A DNA stretch of 64,000 nucleotides from Euglena gracilis. Its lineage: Eukaryota > Euglenida > Euglenophyceae > Euglenales. A program made the position numbers and the translations under genes. Numbering within the stretch: the first letter of the stretch is position 1; each line of letters begins with the position of its first letter. The notes under the pieces were generated by a model. That model was not told the origin of the DNA. It did no database searches and saw only the letters and a program-made list of their open reading frames with translations. Location: contig CP154954.1 in assembly GCA_039621445.1 (NCBI GenBank), forward strand, positions 14,805,667-14,869,666, in the 5' to 3' direction. This document shows positions 51,856 through 64,000 of the stretch, in pieces.

Positions 51856-52033
51856 CATCGACCATTTGTGTGTTTTTGCAAGTAAAAAGTACACAAGTGG
51901 TCGATGTGTGCAAATGCAAACATCGACCATTTGGCAAAAATATTCAGGTAGTCGGTGTGTGCAAATGCACGAACTGACCATTTTGCACAGATCCACAAAT
52001 GGTTGGCGTATGCAAATATGCACGTGTTCAGTG
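51855..52033. repeat. Cluster of GTGTGCAAATGCA hairpins (copy B)
   Basis: Counterpart of 13,478-13,655 with essentially unchanged arms. The extra CACACCTCCAAAATATTG duplication just left of the cluster in A is absent here. Confidence 0.75.
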
Positions 52034-53557
52034 TACCGCAATCCATCTCTTCAGCTGAAGTTGTGGAAAAGATCTTTTTTTTTGCCTCATAAAAAGTTAA
52101 AAGCTGCCTTTTTTTGTTTTCAGCTGGTCAAATTGTTTAAGGTTTGTGAATGGGAACAGTGTGCAATGTGCGACGAAGAACGGTTGCAAACGTCCCTCTG
52201 TTTTTTTTTTGCATTTTGACGGTTTATGTAAACCGACATGAAAACGATTGGAGGTAGGAGATAAGACATTCATTGCCCATGGAGCGGAGGCAATCGTTTT
52301 GTCACAGAACGTGACCTACCGAACAGGATGCACTGCCAGAGACCGGAATTTCTTCCCCGTGTAATCATTCAGCATCCACAATGGTTGTTCTCCAAAAAAA
52401 AAAACAAGTTCCAGAATTCAAAGTGTGCATCTATAATCTTCTGGTTACCTGGGTCTGGAGCCGGTTTCCCATTTTTTACACCGTGCTGTTTCAAATCAAA
52501 TCTCAAATATCTGTATCCAAACACCACCTTTTTGTTGCTCTTGTGGCTACATTTGTGATGATGCCAGTTTTCTATGGACCTGAAGCATGTCCCCCCCCCC
52601 AATTCTGATTACCCGGTCGTAGAGGATAACGTACCAGCCTCGGTGGTGGTTGTTGACAGCCTGGTGGCTGCCAGAACGCCATAACCTGCAATCATGTAAT
52701 GTGACGGCTGCGGCCAAACGAAATCAATGGGACGAACGGCAGGGGCTTTTGAGGATTAACCATCGACCCATTGGCGCGGGTGAGCGTGAGGCGCGACGTG
52801 CTCTTGGTTAACCGCATACCAGAGGTCTTTGTCTCCATTTTCACCTGGCCCCTGAAACACCTCCTTGTAGAGCAGAGGATGTGGCAGCTGGACTCGTGCA
52901 AACCCGAAGATACCAATGCCGGTGGTGGTTGGGGCGGCATACGATGTGGTCTGTTTGAAGAAACACATCCCCATTATGGACCATTTCCCCTGCGGCCTGC
53001 ACACAACTTGACAAACACCCCAGACACGCCCTCTTTCCCTCTCCTAAACCCCCCATCATTTTTAAATAAGATGTTTATCACCCCTGATCCCACTATGGGT
53101 ATGAAAACCGAATTGCACAAAAAAAAGATTTTTTCCCGTTTTCATCCCCAAACAAAATAACAAAATAAATTATTTCACCCCCACACCCCCCCCCCCAATG
53201 CTCCTTCAGAAAGAAAGTTGTTTTTACCCCACAACCCGTGAGGGAAAATTATTTGTGGGGGTGTTGAAGACGTATTTTTGGGATCATTTTTTTCATTATC
53301 GTTCGCGACAATTAATTTTCCGTTACATTTTTTGATGAATAAAATACAATTCTACTGCAGCTCAATTGGCAGAGTGTCTATTTTGTGTGATTTTCAGATT
53401 ACATGAGGCACCTGGCTCCTCACTCGAGCCTCCTCGAGCCTCCTTCAGGAGACCTCCTCGGCCGGGTTCCATTTTTTTTTGGAGACCCCAAGGCAGGAAA
53501 AAACAAAAATGTCTGTCAAAATTCCGAGGAGAAGCGGAGAGAAAAACCGGGTGTTGG

Positions 53558-53592
<35 letters not shown>

Positions 53593-55539
53593 TGTGTGTG
53601 TGTGTGCGTGTGTGTGTGTGTGTGTGTGTTCCAAGCCTGCCGTGCATGCCGGGGATTTTGTGCCATCCAGAAATAAAAAACAGCTCGAAAAAAAAACAAG
53701 AAATCGGTCAAAGCAGGATTGACAGCCCCCAAAGAAGAGAATTCGCTTGGATCTGTCACACTCGTACTCCCCATCGATCCAAGTCCGCGGAGTCCTGGAA
53801 GTGCTGTCGAAGAAATCAAATTCCAGAAGTTTGTGTGCGTGTGTGTGTGTGTGTGTGTTTGCCCACACCAACCAAAAGAAGTCTATGTGCGAGTTACACC
53901 AGCCCACCACCCAAGTCAGTAAAAAATGTGTCGTCGTGGCATTTCAAGTCAGTTTGGCACCCCGCCACCCACCCACCCACTGCTGGAAAGGGCTGTTGTG
54001 TCCAATGTGGCTTTGGCCTTTAATCTTTGGCCTTTAATGGCCATTCCAGTGTCGGCCATTCCCATGTTCTCACTCCCACATCACAGCCATATAGCCACTG
54101 TGTGGGCCATGTTTGCCGCATTCTTTTTAGTTTACACCTCCTGCTACAAGTTCATATGTGCTGCTTCTCTTTTCCAGATATTTTCATTTTCATTCACCCT
54201 TTCTCAACTCACCCCATTCTCTTTTTGATTTCTGATTCTGATTCTTTATATATATTTTTTATTGAACTTGAACACCAGAAAAATGGACAACCTCAGTGAG
54301 ATGTGAAGAAACCACGACTCTTTTTGGAAGGGTATTTGGAAGGGCAACTCACATACACACATCAAAAATCTCTCTGAAATGATACGGATGAATCTGGGGT
54401 TGTTCCATTGGAACTGGTTGCTCCAGCATAGCAAGTGCGTTGCAAGTATGTTGCTGAGATAGACAGACAGGTAGGCACCCAAATAATGCGAAACACAAAG
54501 AATGAGAGGAAGGGGCAGGGTTGGAGTGTCTACCCAGGGATTTCGGGAACCTTCAAAACCCAATGTGTGATGTGTGATGGGTGGTGTGTGGAGTGGTAGA
54601 CCCCCCACCCCCCAGCCAGGCCATATTATTGGGACTGGCAGTGGGCTTGCCGGTTTTTAGATCGGAATTCCCACCAGTCTTCCCGTGCGCCCTTCCCCCC
54701 CCCCCTCTTAGGGGGCACCCACAAGACTCTTGGGGTCCCCTGCTGGAGGCGGGGTTTTGGCTATTTTTGGCACGAGGCACCGACTTTTTTTTACCCTCCA
54801 AATTACCTCCCAAAAGTGGGTCCCCAGACCTGTCTCTCCCCAGAGTGGCGGGGTGGTACCCCTTGGCTGGTACCCCTGGCTGGGGGCTGGGGGGGAACCG
54901 GGACCCCCCCCTGGTCTTTCAAGAAAAACCCTGATTTATATGCAAGAGAGAGAGGCAGATATTAGCGATTCCGGAGAGGCAGATATTGGTTGTTATGTAC
55001 ATTGCATTACATTTTGTAATTCCATTTTTGTCATCCTCTGACACGAATCAACCAAATATTCCTAGGGCATGTCATTTTGCAACTCACAGCTCCCAATTCT
55101 CCCAATATATAGTTTGCTTGTTATTCGGTTCTGAGTTAGGAACACAATATGATTTCGTCCATTTTCCATCCTTGTCTGTTGCCTGTCAACAGAACCTTTA
55201 TTTGTGCCGTTGCTGCTGCAGCAGGTCATTTTTTTTTTCCACTCAGTCCATCGCCGTGGAATACTGATGCAACTGAGTAATTGCGAAGTCCGCTGGGTGA
55301 GAGGGAGGGAGGAACGTTTGCCCTGCCCTGTTGTTGCCAGTCAGCCTTTGTCACAAACAGCCCAGACGCTGCAGAACGAGGGGGCCACACAGTAATGTTC
55401 ACCTCACGTTTCCAAACAAAGGCCATCCTGAAGCAATAATTTCCCGGATTGTCGCTGTTTTTTAATTTGAAATTAACCCAAGCGAACCAGCGCCTCTTTT
55501 CACCGTTTTTATATGCATACCTCGCACACAAAAGTACAT
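52034..55539. other. Non-coding stretch (copy B), including the empty transposon site
   Basis: Collinear with A 13,656-16,603 joined directly to 19,933-20,428. The undisturbed target CATCCTCTGA is at 55,032-55,041. GT arrays lie at about 53,556-53,630 and 53,836-53,858. No gene is supported. Confidence 0.6.
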
Positions 55540-55938
55540 TCATAGAACACAGGAGCAGTCGACGTGGCGATATTTGTGAATGTTGAAAGTTGATAATTGG
55601 ACAAAGGTCCCCCCTGAAATTATAATACCAGAGATTTTCAATCCAGAGGAGAGTGGAGAAGAACGGAAGTCCAGATAACTCCGTGTACCACGGTGTTTAT
55701 TTGATATATGTTCCAAGAATGAGACCGGTGAAATGGAGCAGGAGCACACCACGCTGCGGACCAGTTCCTTGGAGCCTTTTTGCTCCAAGGTTGTAGTAGA
55801 ACCTCCCCCCTCGTGATAGCTGACCTTCAACCTCAGCCACAAGACAAGGAGCCTGGCTTCTGGTTCTGTAACATATGATTCATATATAATGGGGATGCCC
55901 ACCCCGCAGTGCCGGCACTGCGTGGCACTGCATGGCAC
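55540..55938 (-). CDS. 132-codon minus-strand frame (copy B)
   Basis: Predicted product identical to that of 20,429-20,827. Unknown; starts inside the TIR of the neighbouring element. Confidence 0.2.
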   Translation of the reverse strand: MPCSATQCRHCGVGIPIIYESYVTEPEARLLVLWLRLKVSYHEGGGSTTTLEQKGSKELVRSVVCSCSISPVSFLEHISNKHRGTRSYLDFRSSPLSSGLKISGIIISGGTFVQLSTFNIHKYRHVDCSCVL

Positions 55939-56897
55939 CGCGTGGCACTGCGTGGCACTGCGGGCCGTTTACAGGGAGGGGCAAAATATGCACCGTGCAG
56001 TTTTTGCAGTTTTTTGCAGTTTTCACATTTTGGGTTTTTTGCAGTTTTTTGCAGTTTTTTTGCAGTTTTTCTGAAAAAAAACTACACACGTGCAGTTTTT
56101 TGCAGTTTTTTTTGATTTCAGTTTTGAGGAAACCTGAGGTGCTCATTTTTTGGTGCTCTGCGCCTTGTTACGCTGTATATATTGTTTGAAGGGTGTTTCT
56201 CAAGAAAAAGTCTCTCTCAAGAAATCTCTTCATGAGTTGTGATGTGTACAGTAATCCCGCCAGTTGTCTTGATCCAACTGTTTGCGAGATTCGTGGAGAC
56301 GCAAAGGAGCACGAGCTTTGCAGAAGATTGGGCCTTGTCCCAAGCATTTTGGCCAAATATCACACAAGCCAAATGCTTCAAAGAAGTCATCCTTATTTGC
56401 AAGAAATTCCCAGACCATTCGGCAATCCCCTAAAGACAGTATTCAAAGTTTGTGATGGTTGTTGTAGATTTTTTTTTAGTTTCGTAGATTTTTCTGCATC
56501 GTGACATGGGTGAAGTTCACCAGGTGATGGACCAAATGTTCCAAAACTGAACATCCCATTCATGAATTAAAAGCATAGAAACTTTCTGCATATGGGTATG
56601 TGCATTTTATTATGTGAACCAGCATCCAAACCAAACACATGACGTGTGTTCGACATTTCTAGCCAGATGTGGCAAATTGGCCCAAAAAGGCAAAAAGTTG
56701 CACAAAACAACCACAATTGCCCTTGATGGCCCTAAAGTTCCAATGATGCAAAAACTAGTTTTAAGGGCCCGCAGTGCCACGCAGTGTGACGCAGTGCCAC
56801 GCAGTGCCACGCAGTGCCCACGCAGTGCCACGCAGTGCCACACGCAGTGCCACACGCAGTGCCACGCAGTGCCGGCACTGCCGGGTGGGCATCCCCA
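55890..56897. mobile_element. 1.0-kb TIR element with GCAGTGCC termini (copy B)
   Basis: Counterpart of 20,779-21,799, 13 bp shorter overall, mainly from loss in the internal TTTTTTGCAG array. The right TIR shows GCAGTGCCACGCAGTGCC where A has a variant (GCCATTCAGTGCC). The element predates the A/B duplication. Confidence 0.75.
56193..56504 (+). CDS. Open frame inside the TIR element (copy B)
   Basis: 103 codons, counterpart of 21,086-21,406, differing only at the N-terminal end. Unknown; possible transposase relic. Confidence 0.2.
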   Translation: MFLKKKSLSRNLFMSCDVYSNPASCLDPTVCEIRGDAKEHELCRRLGLVPSILAKYHTSQMLQRSHPYLQEIPRPFGNPLKTVFKVCDGCCRFFFSFVDFSAS

Positions 56898-57727
56898 AAG
56901 TCAATTTCCCACACAGGGGATTTCTTAAGGACCCCGGGGGGGTCCAGCCTCCGGCTGGAAAAAAGGCCGCTCACAGCCATTTTTGTGATTGTCATTCAGC
57001 CATTTGGCTATTTTTTTTTTACTTGGTTTAGTGTTTTGTGCATCTTTTTTTTTGGCTGCTTTGTTACTTCTGCCATTACTTTCTGGCTGATTCTGGCTGA
57101 CTCGGTCATTTTTCAGTGACATTTTCCTTGTTGTTGGCATTTCTGAAGCGATATTACGATCAATCTTTCTGTTTTCATTGGTTGCAGCAATTTCTGGGTG
57201 GATCTCCCCAGTCGGCGCAGTCATTGTCAAATAATTACGGATAATTATGGATCGCAACAAATGGTGCCCCATGCTCTGATTGTTGTCTTATTGACCACCT
57301 CTCAATAGCGATGCGAGGCTTGCAGCTGTCATTCAGTCTCCGCCTAAGACCCCGTGACCTGGTTGCTGTTGCCGTGCCCACGCCTGACGTAAACACCCCA
57401 TCTCCTCACCCGTGACCCATGACCCATATCTATTCACTCCGTACTTTGTTTGACGAGGTGTCTCTCGCATTCCAAGCAGGGAGCCGCTTAAGCCGAAGGG
57501 CGCCTCATCCCCAGGCCCACCAAATTTCTAAACGTACAAAGTTGGCCCCCTAAGGTTGCCCCCCGCCTTTCCTTCAATCATGACGTGGTTCACATGTGTC
57601 GAAGTTGAAGTTTTCGCCGTTCCGGGTTCCCCACTTGTCTGTGGACCCCGGGGTATTAACCAGGTTTTGTGCAGTGCTGAGCCCCTGACGTTGCCATTGC
57701 TGCAGCAAATGTTTGAGGCTTGTGGCC

Positions 57728-57925
57728 AGGCCCAGCGGCCCGGCCCGGTCTGGTGGCACGGCCGGTAGCCCGGCCCGGCAGCCCACCGCTTTCCCGGCCT
57801 GGAAGCCCGGCGGCCGGCCCGTCCGGCAACCTGGCGGCCCGGCAGCCCGGCCCGGCCCGGAGGGCACCCCGGCAGCCTGGCCCGGCTGGCAACCCGGCGG
57901 CCGGACTGGCAGCCCGCGTGGCCTG
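57728..57925. repeat. CCCGGC-rich minisatellite (copy B)
   Basis: Counterpart of 22,630-22,810 with an extra GGCAGCCTGGCCCGGCTGGC-like unit. Confidence 0.8.
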
Positions 57926-58199
57926 GGTCCGGGAGGCCCAAAAAGATTGTTTTGGGCAATTTTTTTTCGATTCTTTTCGACATTTTGGACCCGGAGTTTT
58001 ATTCGACTTTTTTGACCCGGAAATGACCCAAGGTGCTGGGAAGCTGGCGGGTCGAAAAGCGTTCATTTACCCCTGGAAAACAGCTTTTTGGCCAATAAAC
58101 ATGGTTCTGGGCAAAAAAGAATTTTTCCGCTCGCTGCTTTTTTTTAAGCCCCGAAATGGCCGAAAACGAAGGAAGCCTGCCACGCTGTTTTGGGCCGTA

Positions 58200-58575
58200 A
58201 ATTGTTCATATCTCGCGCTGGTGGGGATTTATGGGGAAGTCAAAATATCATTAGATAGAGCGTTCCAAGGGCTTCAATTTAGGTCTCCGGATATTTCCTT
58301 TGATTTTGCTTCATTTCCAAGATATTTTTGAAACCTCGATATTTCGGCCCCGAAAACAGCCTAAGATGGCCCCAGAAACAGGCAAAATTGGCCGGAAAAT
58401 GGCTGTAATTTGGGCTGCACGAAGAGTTTGGGTTCAGTAAAACATTGTTGGATAGGGCATTCGAGGGCGTCATTTCTGGACTGTGGACATTTTCTTTTGT
58501 TTTTCTTGATGTATTTCGAAGGAAAATCGGTTTTTTTGACCGAAATTCGACCCCAAAAAAAAAACTCAGGCGGGA
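58200..58575. repeat. Diverged two-unit tandem repeat (copy B)
   Basis: Counterpart of 23,085-23,475. Confidence 0.6.
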
Positions 58576-58818
58576 CATCTCGCACTTGAGATTTTTTTCT
58601 TTGTTGATGTGCACAATTGCGCACATTGACATCTTTCAGACATCTTTTATGAAAATGACATGATATAACCCCTAAAAACCGAAAATGTGAACAAGATGTG
58701 ATGGGGTGCCTCAAAACGCGGAGGTGAAAACAGGGATTTTAGTCGAGAGGATGCCCAGGAGCAGGCATCACTGTGCTCCCCAGGTGGAAATGGTCATTTT
58801 GTACTTTGCCTAGTTTTG

Positions 58819-58976
58819 TTCCATTAAAAAGTTCCAAGTATTGCAAAACGGGCAGTTTTGGCAGGTTTTGGGGGGGGGGGGTCAAATAAAAAAATTCCGG
58901 TGCTTCGAGCCGGTCACTTGTAACAAAACCACCACCAACCTGCAAGCGGACCCCCCTGGGCCCAAGCGAAATTTGG
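58819..58976 (-). repeat. Dispersed repeat, inverted partner of 63,531-63,670
   Basis: Counterpart of 23,712-23,862, with the CCGG hairpin kept. Confidence 0.7.
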
Positions 58977-59329
58977 TTTCTGGTGGCTTGCAAAATGGCT
59001 AGCTAGTGGATCCAGCAGGGATAGATGGGAAGTCCTTCAGCTTTGAGTAGGTGGTGGGAGGGTCCAGACCTTCCTGGGGGTGACGTGCCACCCCCCAGAT
59101 GTTGGGAGGGAGTGGCCAGACCCCCACCCCCCATCCTTTGCTGGTTTCAAAAGTAGCGAAAAAATTTCCTCCGGTGCTGCGCCCAAAGACAGCCCAGCAA
59201 GACACGAGGGCCAGTTGGGGGAGATTGGGGGACCCGCACCTCGGACCTCCCAGGAGAGAGGGGTCCAGTTAGTAGCTTTTCCAGTGGCGATTTTGCAGAC
59301 CGCCCGATTATTACAGTTCCTCATTTTTC

Positions 59330-59590
59330 ATGACAAATCGTCCCATCATGCTGTTTTTTTTTTTGGTATTGGCGTTCGATTCGCCGCCCCTGGTCCTGAA
59401 CCTTTGCAATCTGACCAAGTTTTACAATAATCATTTTTTGTTCCGTCCTAGTTAGTTTGTATGTTATAGTAAGACAATATTTTCCTTCCCACCTCATTTG
59501 TTGCACTGCAACCACTTTGACGATGCCGTGTCTTTGCCTGTGGTGACAGAAGGTGCTTTATTTGCAGCTGTCTGTGCAGTGTCCACTGAA
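59330..59590 (+). repeat. Dispersed repeat, direct partner of 63,755-64,000
   Basis: Counterpart of 24,211-24,480. The partner at the right edge of the window extends past the end of the A/B homology. Confidence 0.75.
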
Positions 59591-59902
59591 CTGACCTGCA
59601 AGAGTGTGAAATTTGTTTGTTTTTTTTGCGTTTTTTTTTTGTTTGACTCCCTGTTTACATTTTGAGGCACTTACCCCCCCCCCCCATGTGTTATGAACCC
59701 CTGTACAGGGTTCATAACCTTCCAGTTTGTCAGCTTTCACAGCATAGAAAAAGCCCATACACCCGCGCTCAAAGAATTTACCTAATTCGGACTCTCCAGA
59801 TTTCAATTTGGTGTCTAATCAGGTTGGGGGGGGAAATACATGAAATAAAAATTAACCTGCGTTTTATGGATTCCAGACCATTTCACATTCCCTCATTGGA
59901 AA

Positions 59903-60238
59903 GTGGTCAACCAACGATGGTGGGTCATAAATTGTCACTGCGTGACAGGACAAGGTATCGGAATATTGGCACAGGGCTGGCCCCTTTCCAACCCATTTGG
60001 AACCATGCAACGTGCTGTAGCGTCCCCCAATGGCTGCATCATTCATCGAACATTATTATGCTCCTGCAACTTTGTATTTTGGTGGGATTTCAAGACCCTC
60101 AAGGGGGGGCTTTACAGAATTTACATGTTTCGGGGGGGAAGTCAAGCTTATCTGGGTGACCTATGCAAGATTTGCTGTGTATTCCTATTTTCCTCAATAA
60201 TGTGCATTTTTCTGTCGGAAACGGACGTTCTCTGTTGA
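59903..60238 (+). CDS. Protein-like open frame of 111 codons (copy B)
   Basis: Reads VNQRWWVINCHCVTGQGIGI, then PLSNPFGTMQRAVASPNGCI and on through HRTLLCSCNFVFWWDFKTLK to the stop at 60,238. A TGA truncates it in A. The first 50 residues look the most protein-like of any frame in this part. The start codon is not ATG, so it would have to be an internal exon. No family recognised. Confidence 0.3.
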   Translation: MVNQRWWVINCHCVTGQGIGILAQGWPLSNPFGTMQRAVASPNGCIIHRTLLCSCNFVFWWDFKTLKGGLYRIYMFRGGSQAYLGDLCKICCVFLFSSIMCIFLSETDVLC

Positions 60239-60821
60239 AATTCTTGTATCCACCCGAAATTTTTTCAACTTTCTTCTGGAGGACTCCATTGAGGGGCTTC
60301 GTGTTTTTTTGGGGTATTTTGGGGGTTTTGCAATATTTTTGTGTACGACTTCCTGAATTTCTGGGACAAAGAGGGGGTTGGCTTTCAGAATTTGAAAGTA
60401 GCAAGTTTGACTGATTCAGCCTGCGTCCATCAACCAATCGCCCCGCTGACACCTAATTGTACAGCTTCCCACGCTTTCCCCTGCTTCGAGCCCAGGCTTC
60501 TGCAGTTGCGCTGAAATGCTAAATTGGTGTAAGGAGAATGGGGGGCAAGCGCCTGGGGGTGGTGGGGAGCTCCCCTCACCGTGTTCAAAAATTACGACAT
60601 GTGCGCAGAATCGGCACATTACCCACGCCGGGGGGGGGGGGGCGCGCAAGCGCCGGGGTGAGTGGAATCCAGACCAAAGCTCGGTGTGCTTCGGAGAAAA
60701 GAACCGGAAGCCTTTTTTTTCGCAGAAGTCTCTCCGCGTTCCTTTGGGAGTCGCTCCATGGAAGCCGTGCGGCAAGCTTGCCACCATTGAGGTGTTGAAG
60801 TGGCGCAAGTCGAGCCCCGCT

Positions 60822-61229
60822 TCATCTTGCAGCCCCGAAGCTGGTTGTTGCTGGCCCAGGGTGAGGTCCCCTGGGCCCAAGAAAACGTTTGGTGGTGCTT
60901 TGCCAATTATTTGGCACAATGCAATCACCCTCGCCTACGCACCCAATGACCAACCTACCTCTCTGCATTTGAGCTTCGAAATGGTAACCGATACCGCTGA
61001 CGTTATTGTTTCCTTCGGGGGGCACACCTCTTGCAATCTGAAGTGTGCCACTGGCTGAATGACTCTCCTTCCCAGCCTGCCATAGGGTGGACTCTGGCCT
61101 GAATCGCCCCTGACCGCCTTTAATTTTACCTCCCTGAACCATCAAATGTGCTGATGAGCTACCGCAGGTAGGAGGTTTCGCAGGCGAATTTCCGTGATTC
61201 CAGCAATGATTGCTTTGTTCTTGTTCCAA
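60822..61229 (-). CDS. Minus-strand frame, unknown (copy B)
   Basis: Counterpart of 25,715-26,131, three codons shorter. Unknown. Confidence 0.18.
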   Translation of the reverse strand: MEQEQSNHCWNHGNSPAKPPTCGSSSAHLMVQGGKIKGGQGRFRPESTLWQAGKESHSASGTLQIARGVPPEGNNNVSGIGYHFEAQMQRGRLVIGCVGEGDCIVPNNWQSTTKRFLGPRGPHPGPATTSFGAAR

Positions 61230-61609
61230 TTATCGGGAAGTCGTTAGCTGAATATGAAACAAACATTTCCGCCTGGCCATGCAAAAGATAACAAGCAAAA
61301 GAGCGATATAAAAAAAAATTCAGTAATTCAAACAGAGCCGCCATGGATGCCTTTCAAACCGACGGGGAAAATGAAAATGTGTGTGAGTATTAAGTGTTTT
61401 CTTGAGGAACCCAAAGTCCGCCTGCCAAGGTGCTGGCTGGACCCCCTTTTTCAGCTAAAAAGGTAATAACACCCGCCCTCAAAACACCCGCTCTTCACCG
61501 ACTTTTTTATATACCAAATTTCATTTATTTGCATCCAAAACAGATCCCCCAGCCCACCTTCGCCCTGGGACCTCTCCCCCCCTCTCCCCCCCCCCCCCCC
61601 CCGTCACCC

Positions 61610-61930
61610 TCACTCTCCGCCTGTTTTTTGATTGCATTTGCATTTGGATCTTTTGTTTCCCACCTGAGTTGGTCTGAAATGTATGCTTATCTTTCCTTCT
61701 CCTCCGTCCGCCATGGGGCCCACACAGTCAGACGCCCCCCAGTCTAGTGCGGTGCCCCGAGGCGCCGTCCCCTCACTCGCCACCGCACGTGTGCCGCATT
61801 CTGCCTCGGTCGCCTCCATTCCCAGGGTGGGATGGGCAGCTGGTTTGCCCAGGCGTGGGGATGCCATTTTCCAGAAAGGGACCATGGAAGCTGAGGATGG
61901 GGGAGCACCGGAGCTCCCCCAGGTTTTCAC
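61610..61930 (-). CDS. 106-codon minus-strand frame, unknown (copy B)
   Basis: Counterpart of 26,521-26,841 with two or three residue changes. An overlapping plus-strand frame (61,683-61,949) is equally open. Confidence 0.18.
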   Translation of the reverse strand: MKTWGSSGAPPSSASMVPFWKMASPRLGKPAAHPTLGMEATEAECGTRAVASEGTAPRGTALDWGASDCVGPMADGGEGKISIHFRPTQVGNKRSKCKCNQKTGGE

Positions 61931-63530
61931 CTCGCATTTTGCTTTTTGACACGAAGATCAGGCTGTATTGTCGGGTGACGACCCCACCCGGGGGGGCTGC
62001 CTGTCTGGGCACTCCAAGGCACCCCAAATCTGACCTGAGTTTTGAAGGCTTTTCCAAAGTTTCCAATGCCCCCCACCGGGATCTGTGAAAACTGTCGGGG
62101 CGCCAGCAAAACTTTGTTGTGTTTTCATTTTTTTAAATAAAAATGTTTAAGCCGTTCGCTTTTGGCATCCCATGCTTTGCTGGCGCTGCCGGCCCACCCT
62201 GGCGGTCTCTTCCTCCCGCCGTTGTGCCTCTGCTACTTGGCCGGGACGCTCCCCCCTCCGGTCTGCACCGCCAGCAAGCTCCTACAGTAAAAATGGCCGA
62301 AAATGAAAAAAAGTTTCTTTGGTGGATTCTGGTTGAAGTTGATCTACTCTCAGAAAAAAGAAGCCTATTCCCAAAACCTTGCATTTGCATATTGTAACAA
62401 AAACTCTTTGAATATTTTTAATTTCTTGGATGTGTTTACATGAATGATCAAATGCATTGTTGGCATGCAGGGATTTAAAGGTAACTTTACCCCCACCTAT
62501 AGGAAAAAGTCGCCGAAAATGGCCGAAAATGGCAAAATTCTGGGGTCAACTGTAGGTGCTTGACCTGACTGCACCTCCAGCGTGCCGGGCCTTCCACGCG
62601 CGCTCAGCCACCGCGAGGTGCTGACTCTCAGGTGGCAAAAGGACCTTTCCTCCCCTGTGGAAAGCCACGCAGGACAAACAACAAGAAGTGGGTGGTTGGT
62701 GTGTGCAATTGCACACGTCAACCATTCAAATGTTCAGAAATGTTGATTGTTCCACAATTTCAGGACTGAAGAACTGCAATTTTATATTCAGTTCTTCAGG
62801 ATGAAACCTGGAAATGTTGTGTATTTGTTGTTCCAGGGGCTAAGAAATGGTTTTTCACAGCTTCGATTGCCGTTGTTCAAATTTAGGCGTGCAGGCTGGT
62901 CCTTTATATGTATTTAAATTCTGCCTCTGAAATACCTCTGAATATGCATACATTTGTAACAATCACATAACCATTTGTACAATGTACAAACTCATCATTT
63001 TTGGCTGGCGCATCCACTGTTCACAATTGCACAAACGGTTGGTGTGCATATTTGCGTTCACCAAATCGTTCAGTCAATATCCCAGGTTAATGAGACAACC
63101 ATTGCAGGTTTATAAACACACCTGCTGGATGTTGGTGTACGTTTTGACTAAAAATATAGGAAAACGCGATTTTTTGGGCCTTTTTCAAGTCCCAAAATTT
63201 TCCCGCACATTTTTTCCCCCAGGAGCATTTTTTCCCCCAGGAGAGAATCCAACCTCCCCCCTCTGGAGGTGTCCAAACCACCCTGCCTACTAATTTCATA
63301 ACCTGGTCGAACCCCCCCCCTGGTCAGAAACAAAAATAAATGTTTCTGCGATTGCCTCCCTGGTCACAGACGAACATTCATGGTCGTTGAACAGGAGGGA
63401 TGGGAAGTTGTTGCGGGTTGAGAAAACGTCGAGATCTGGACGATGATGAACAATGCAACCAATTCCTAATGATCACGCTTCTTCATGAGTTTTCACAGTT
63501 CAACCCTGGGGGGGGGGGACTGCAGCTAGT
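61931..63530. other. Non-coding stretch (copy B), as A 26,842-28,344
   Basis: Hairpins at 62,693-62,724 and 62,766-62,799 are conserved. About 120 bp at 62,830-62,950 are absent from A. No gene is supported. Confidence 0.45.
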
Positions 63531-63670
63531 CCAAATTTCCCTTGAGGGCGGTCCGCAGGTTGGTGGTGGTTTTTTGATACAAAACTGAAGAAAATTTTTA
63601 TTTGACCCCCCAAAATCAAAATTTGCCAAAAATGACCGTTTTGCAATTTTTGGAATATTTCTTGAAAGAA
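63531..63670 (+). repeat. Dispersed repeat, inverted partner of 58,819-58,976
   Basis: Counterpart of 28,345-28,482. It is followed by a GT array at about 63,710-63,730. Confidence 0.7.
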
Positions 63671-63754
63671 AACCAGCCAAGAAACGAACTCACCAAAAAC
63701 CCATTTCCATTGTGTGTGTGTGTGTGTGTATGTGCGCACGTGTTTATGGTTGTG

Positions 63755-64000
63755 TGCAAATTGTCCCATCATGCTGGCTTTTCGTATTGGCATTCGATTT
63801 CACTCCACTGGTCCTGGACTTTTGCACCTGCAATCTGACCCAGGTTGTCAGAAATCATTTTGTTCCACCCTACTTGTTATATGTGTTATAGAAGGAGAAC
63901 GCTTCCTTCCTTCGTACCTCATTCGTTGCACTGCAGCCACTTTCACCGTGCCATGCCTTTGCCTGTGGTCACGGAGGGTGCGTTGTTTGTGGGTTTCTGT
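63755..64000 (+). repeat. Dispersed repeat at the window edge, continuing past the A/B homology
   Basis: Matches 28,565-28,755 up to 63,949 and then continues as GCCATGCCTTTGCCTGTGGT, which is the family sequence seen at 24,403-24,425. This shows that copy A was cut inside the repeat. Confidence 0.8.

Larger units (their letters stand above)
37276..63949 (+). repeat. Copy B of the direct segmental duplication
   Basis: This is the partner of 679-28,755 in the same orientation. Compared with A it lacks the 3.3-kb transposon. It keeps 0.3 kb at 45,376-45,705 and 0.9 kb at 46,579-47,483 that A lacks. It retains the upstream half of the minus-strand Pro/Thr-rich pseudogene and has an expanded 24-bp array. 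Beyond 63,949 it runs on into the TTTGCCTGTGGT part of a dispersed repeat that is interrupted in A. Confidence 0.95.

Overview
The window looks like nuclear DNA of a eukaryote with a large, repeat-rich genome. It has long (GT)n, (CTAT)n and poly-G/C tracts, frequent minisatellites, transposons with terminal inverted repeats (TIRs), decayed retroelement coding sequence and no dense gene content. I cannot name the organism. A 2A motif inside a retroelement-like reading frame is known from many marine invertebrates and some protists, but that is only suggestive. No intact gene of known function, rRNA, tRNA or CRISPR array could be supported.

The dominant structure is a very large direct duplication. 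Copy A (about 679-28,755) and copy B (about 37,276-63,949) are collinear and nearly identical over roughly 27-28 kb. They differ by scattered substitutions and discrete insertions or deletions. The 8.5-kb spacer (28,756-37,275) is not random: it holds an older, diverged and fragmented third copy of the 25.57-27.6 kb part of the unit, is bracketed by a roughly 270-bp inverted repeat, and contains a clean hAT-type MITE (33,449-33,839; 8-bp target duplication TTTGGGGC).

Each long copy contains, in order: a 24-bp tandem array (3 units in A, 10 in B); a decayed plus-strand retroelement-like frame with the 2A ribosome-skipping motif GDIEPNPGP; three hairpins; a facing minus-strand Pro/Thr-rich pseudogene, better kept in B; GT and CTAT microsatellites; a small inverted-repeat element built from GTGCGCCGCGG motifs; a block of minus-strand degraded coding sequence with a possible reverse-transcriptase C-terminal segment; long low-coding stretches with hairpin clusters; a 1-kb TIR element with GCAGTGCC termini; a CCCGGC cluster; and nested inverted and direct dispersed repeats at the right end.

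Comparing A with B dates several events. A carries a 3.3-kb insertion (16,604-19,922) with imperfect TIRs and a 10-bp target duplication, and B has the empty site. B carries a 0.9-kb segment with a hAT-transposase-like fragment that A lacks. The picture is a transposon- and duplication-driven region whose genes, if any are expressed, are mostly remnants of mobile elements.
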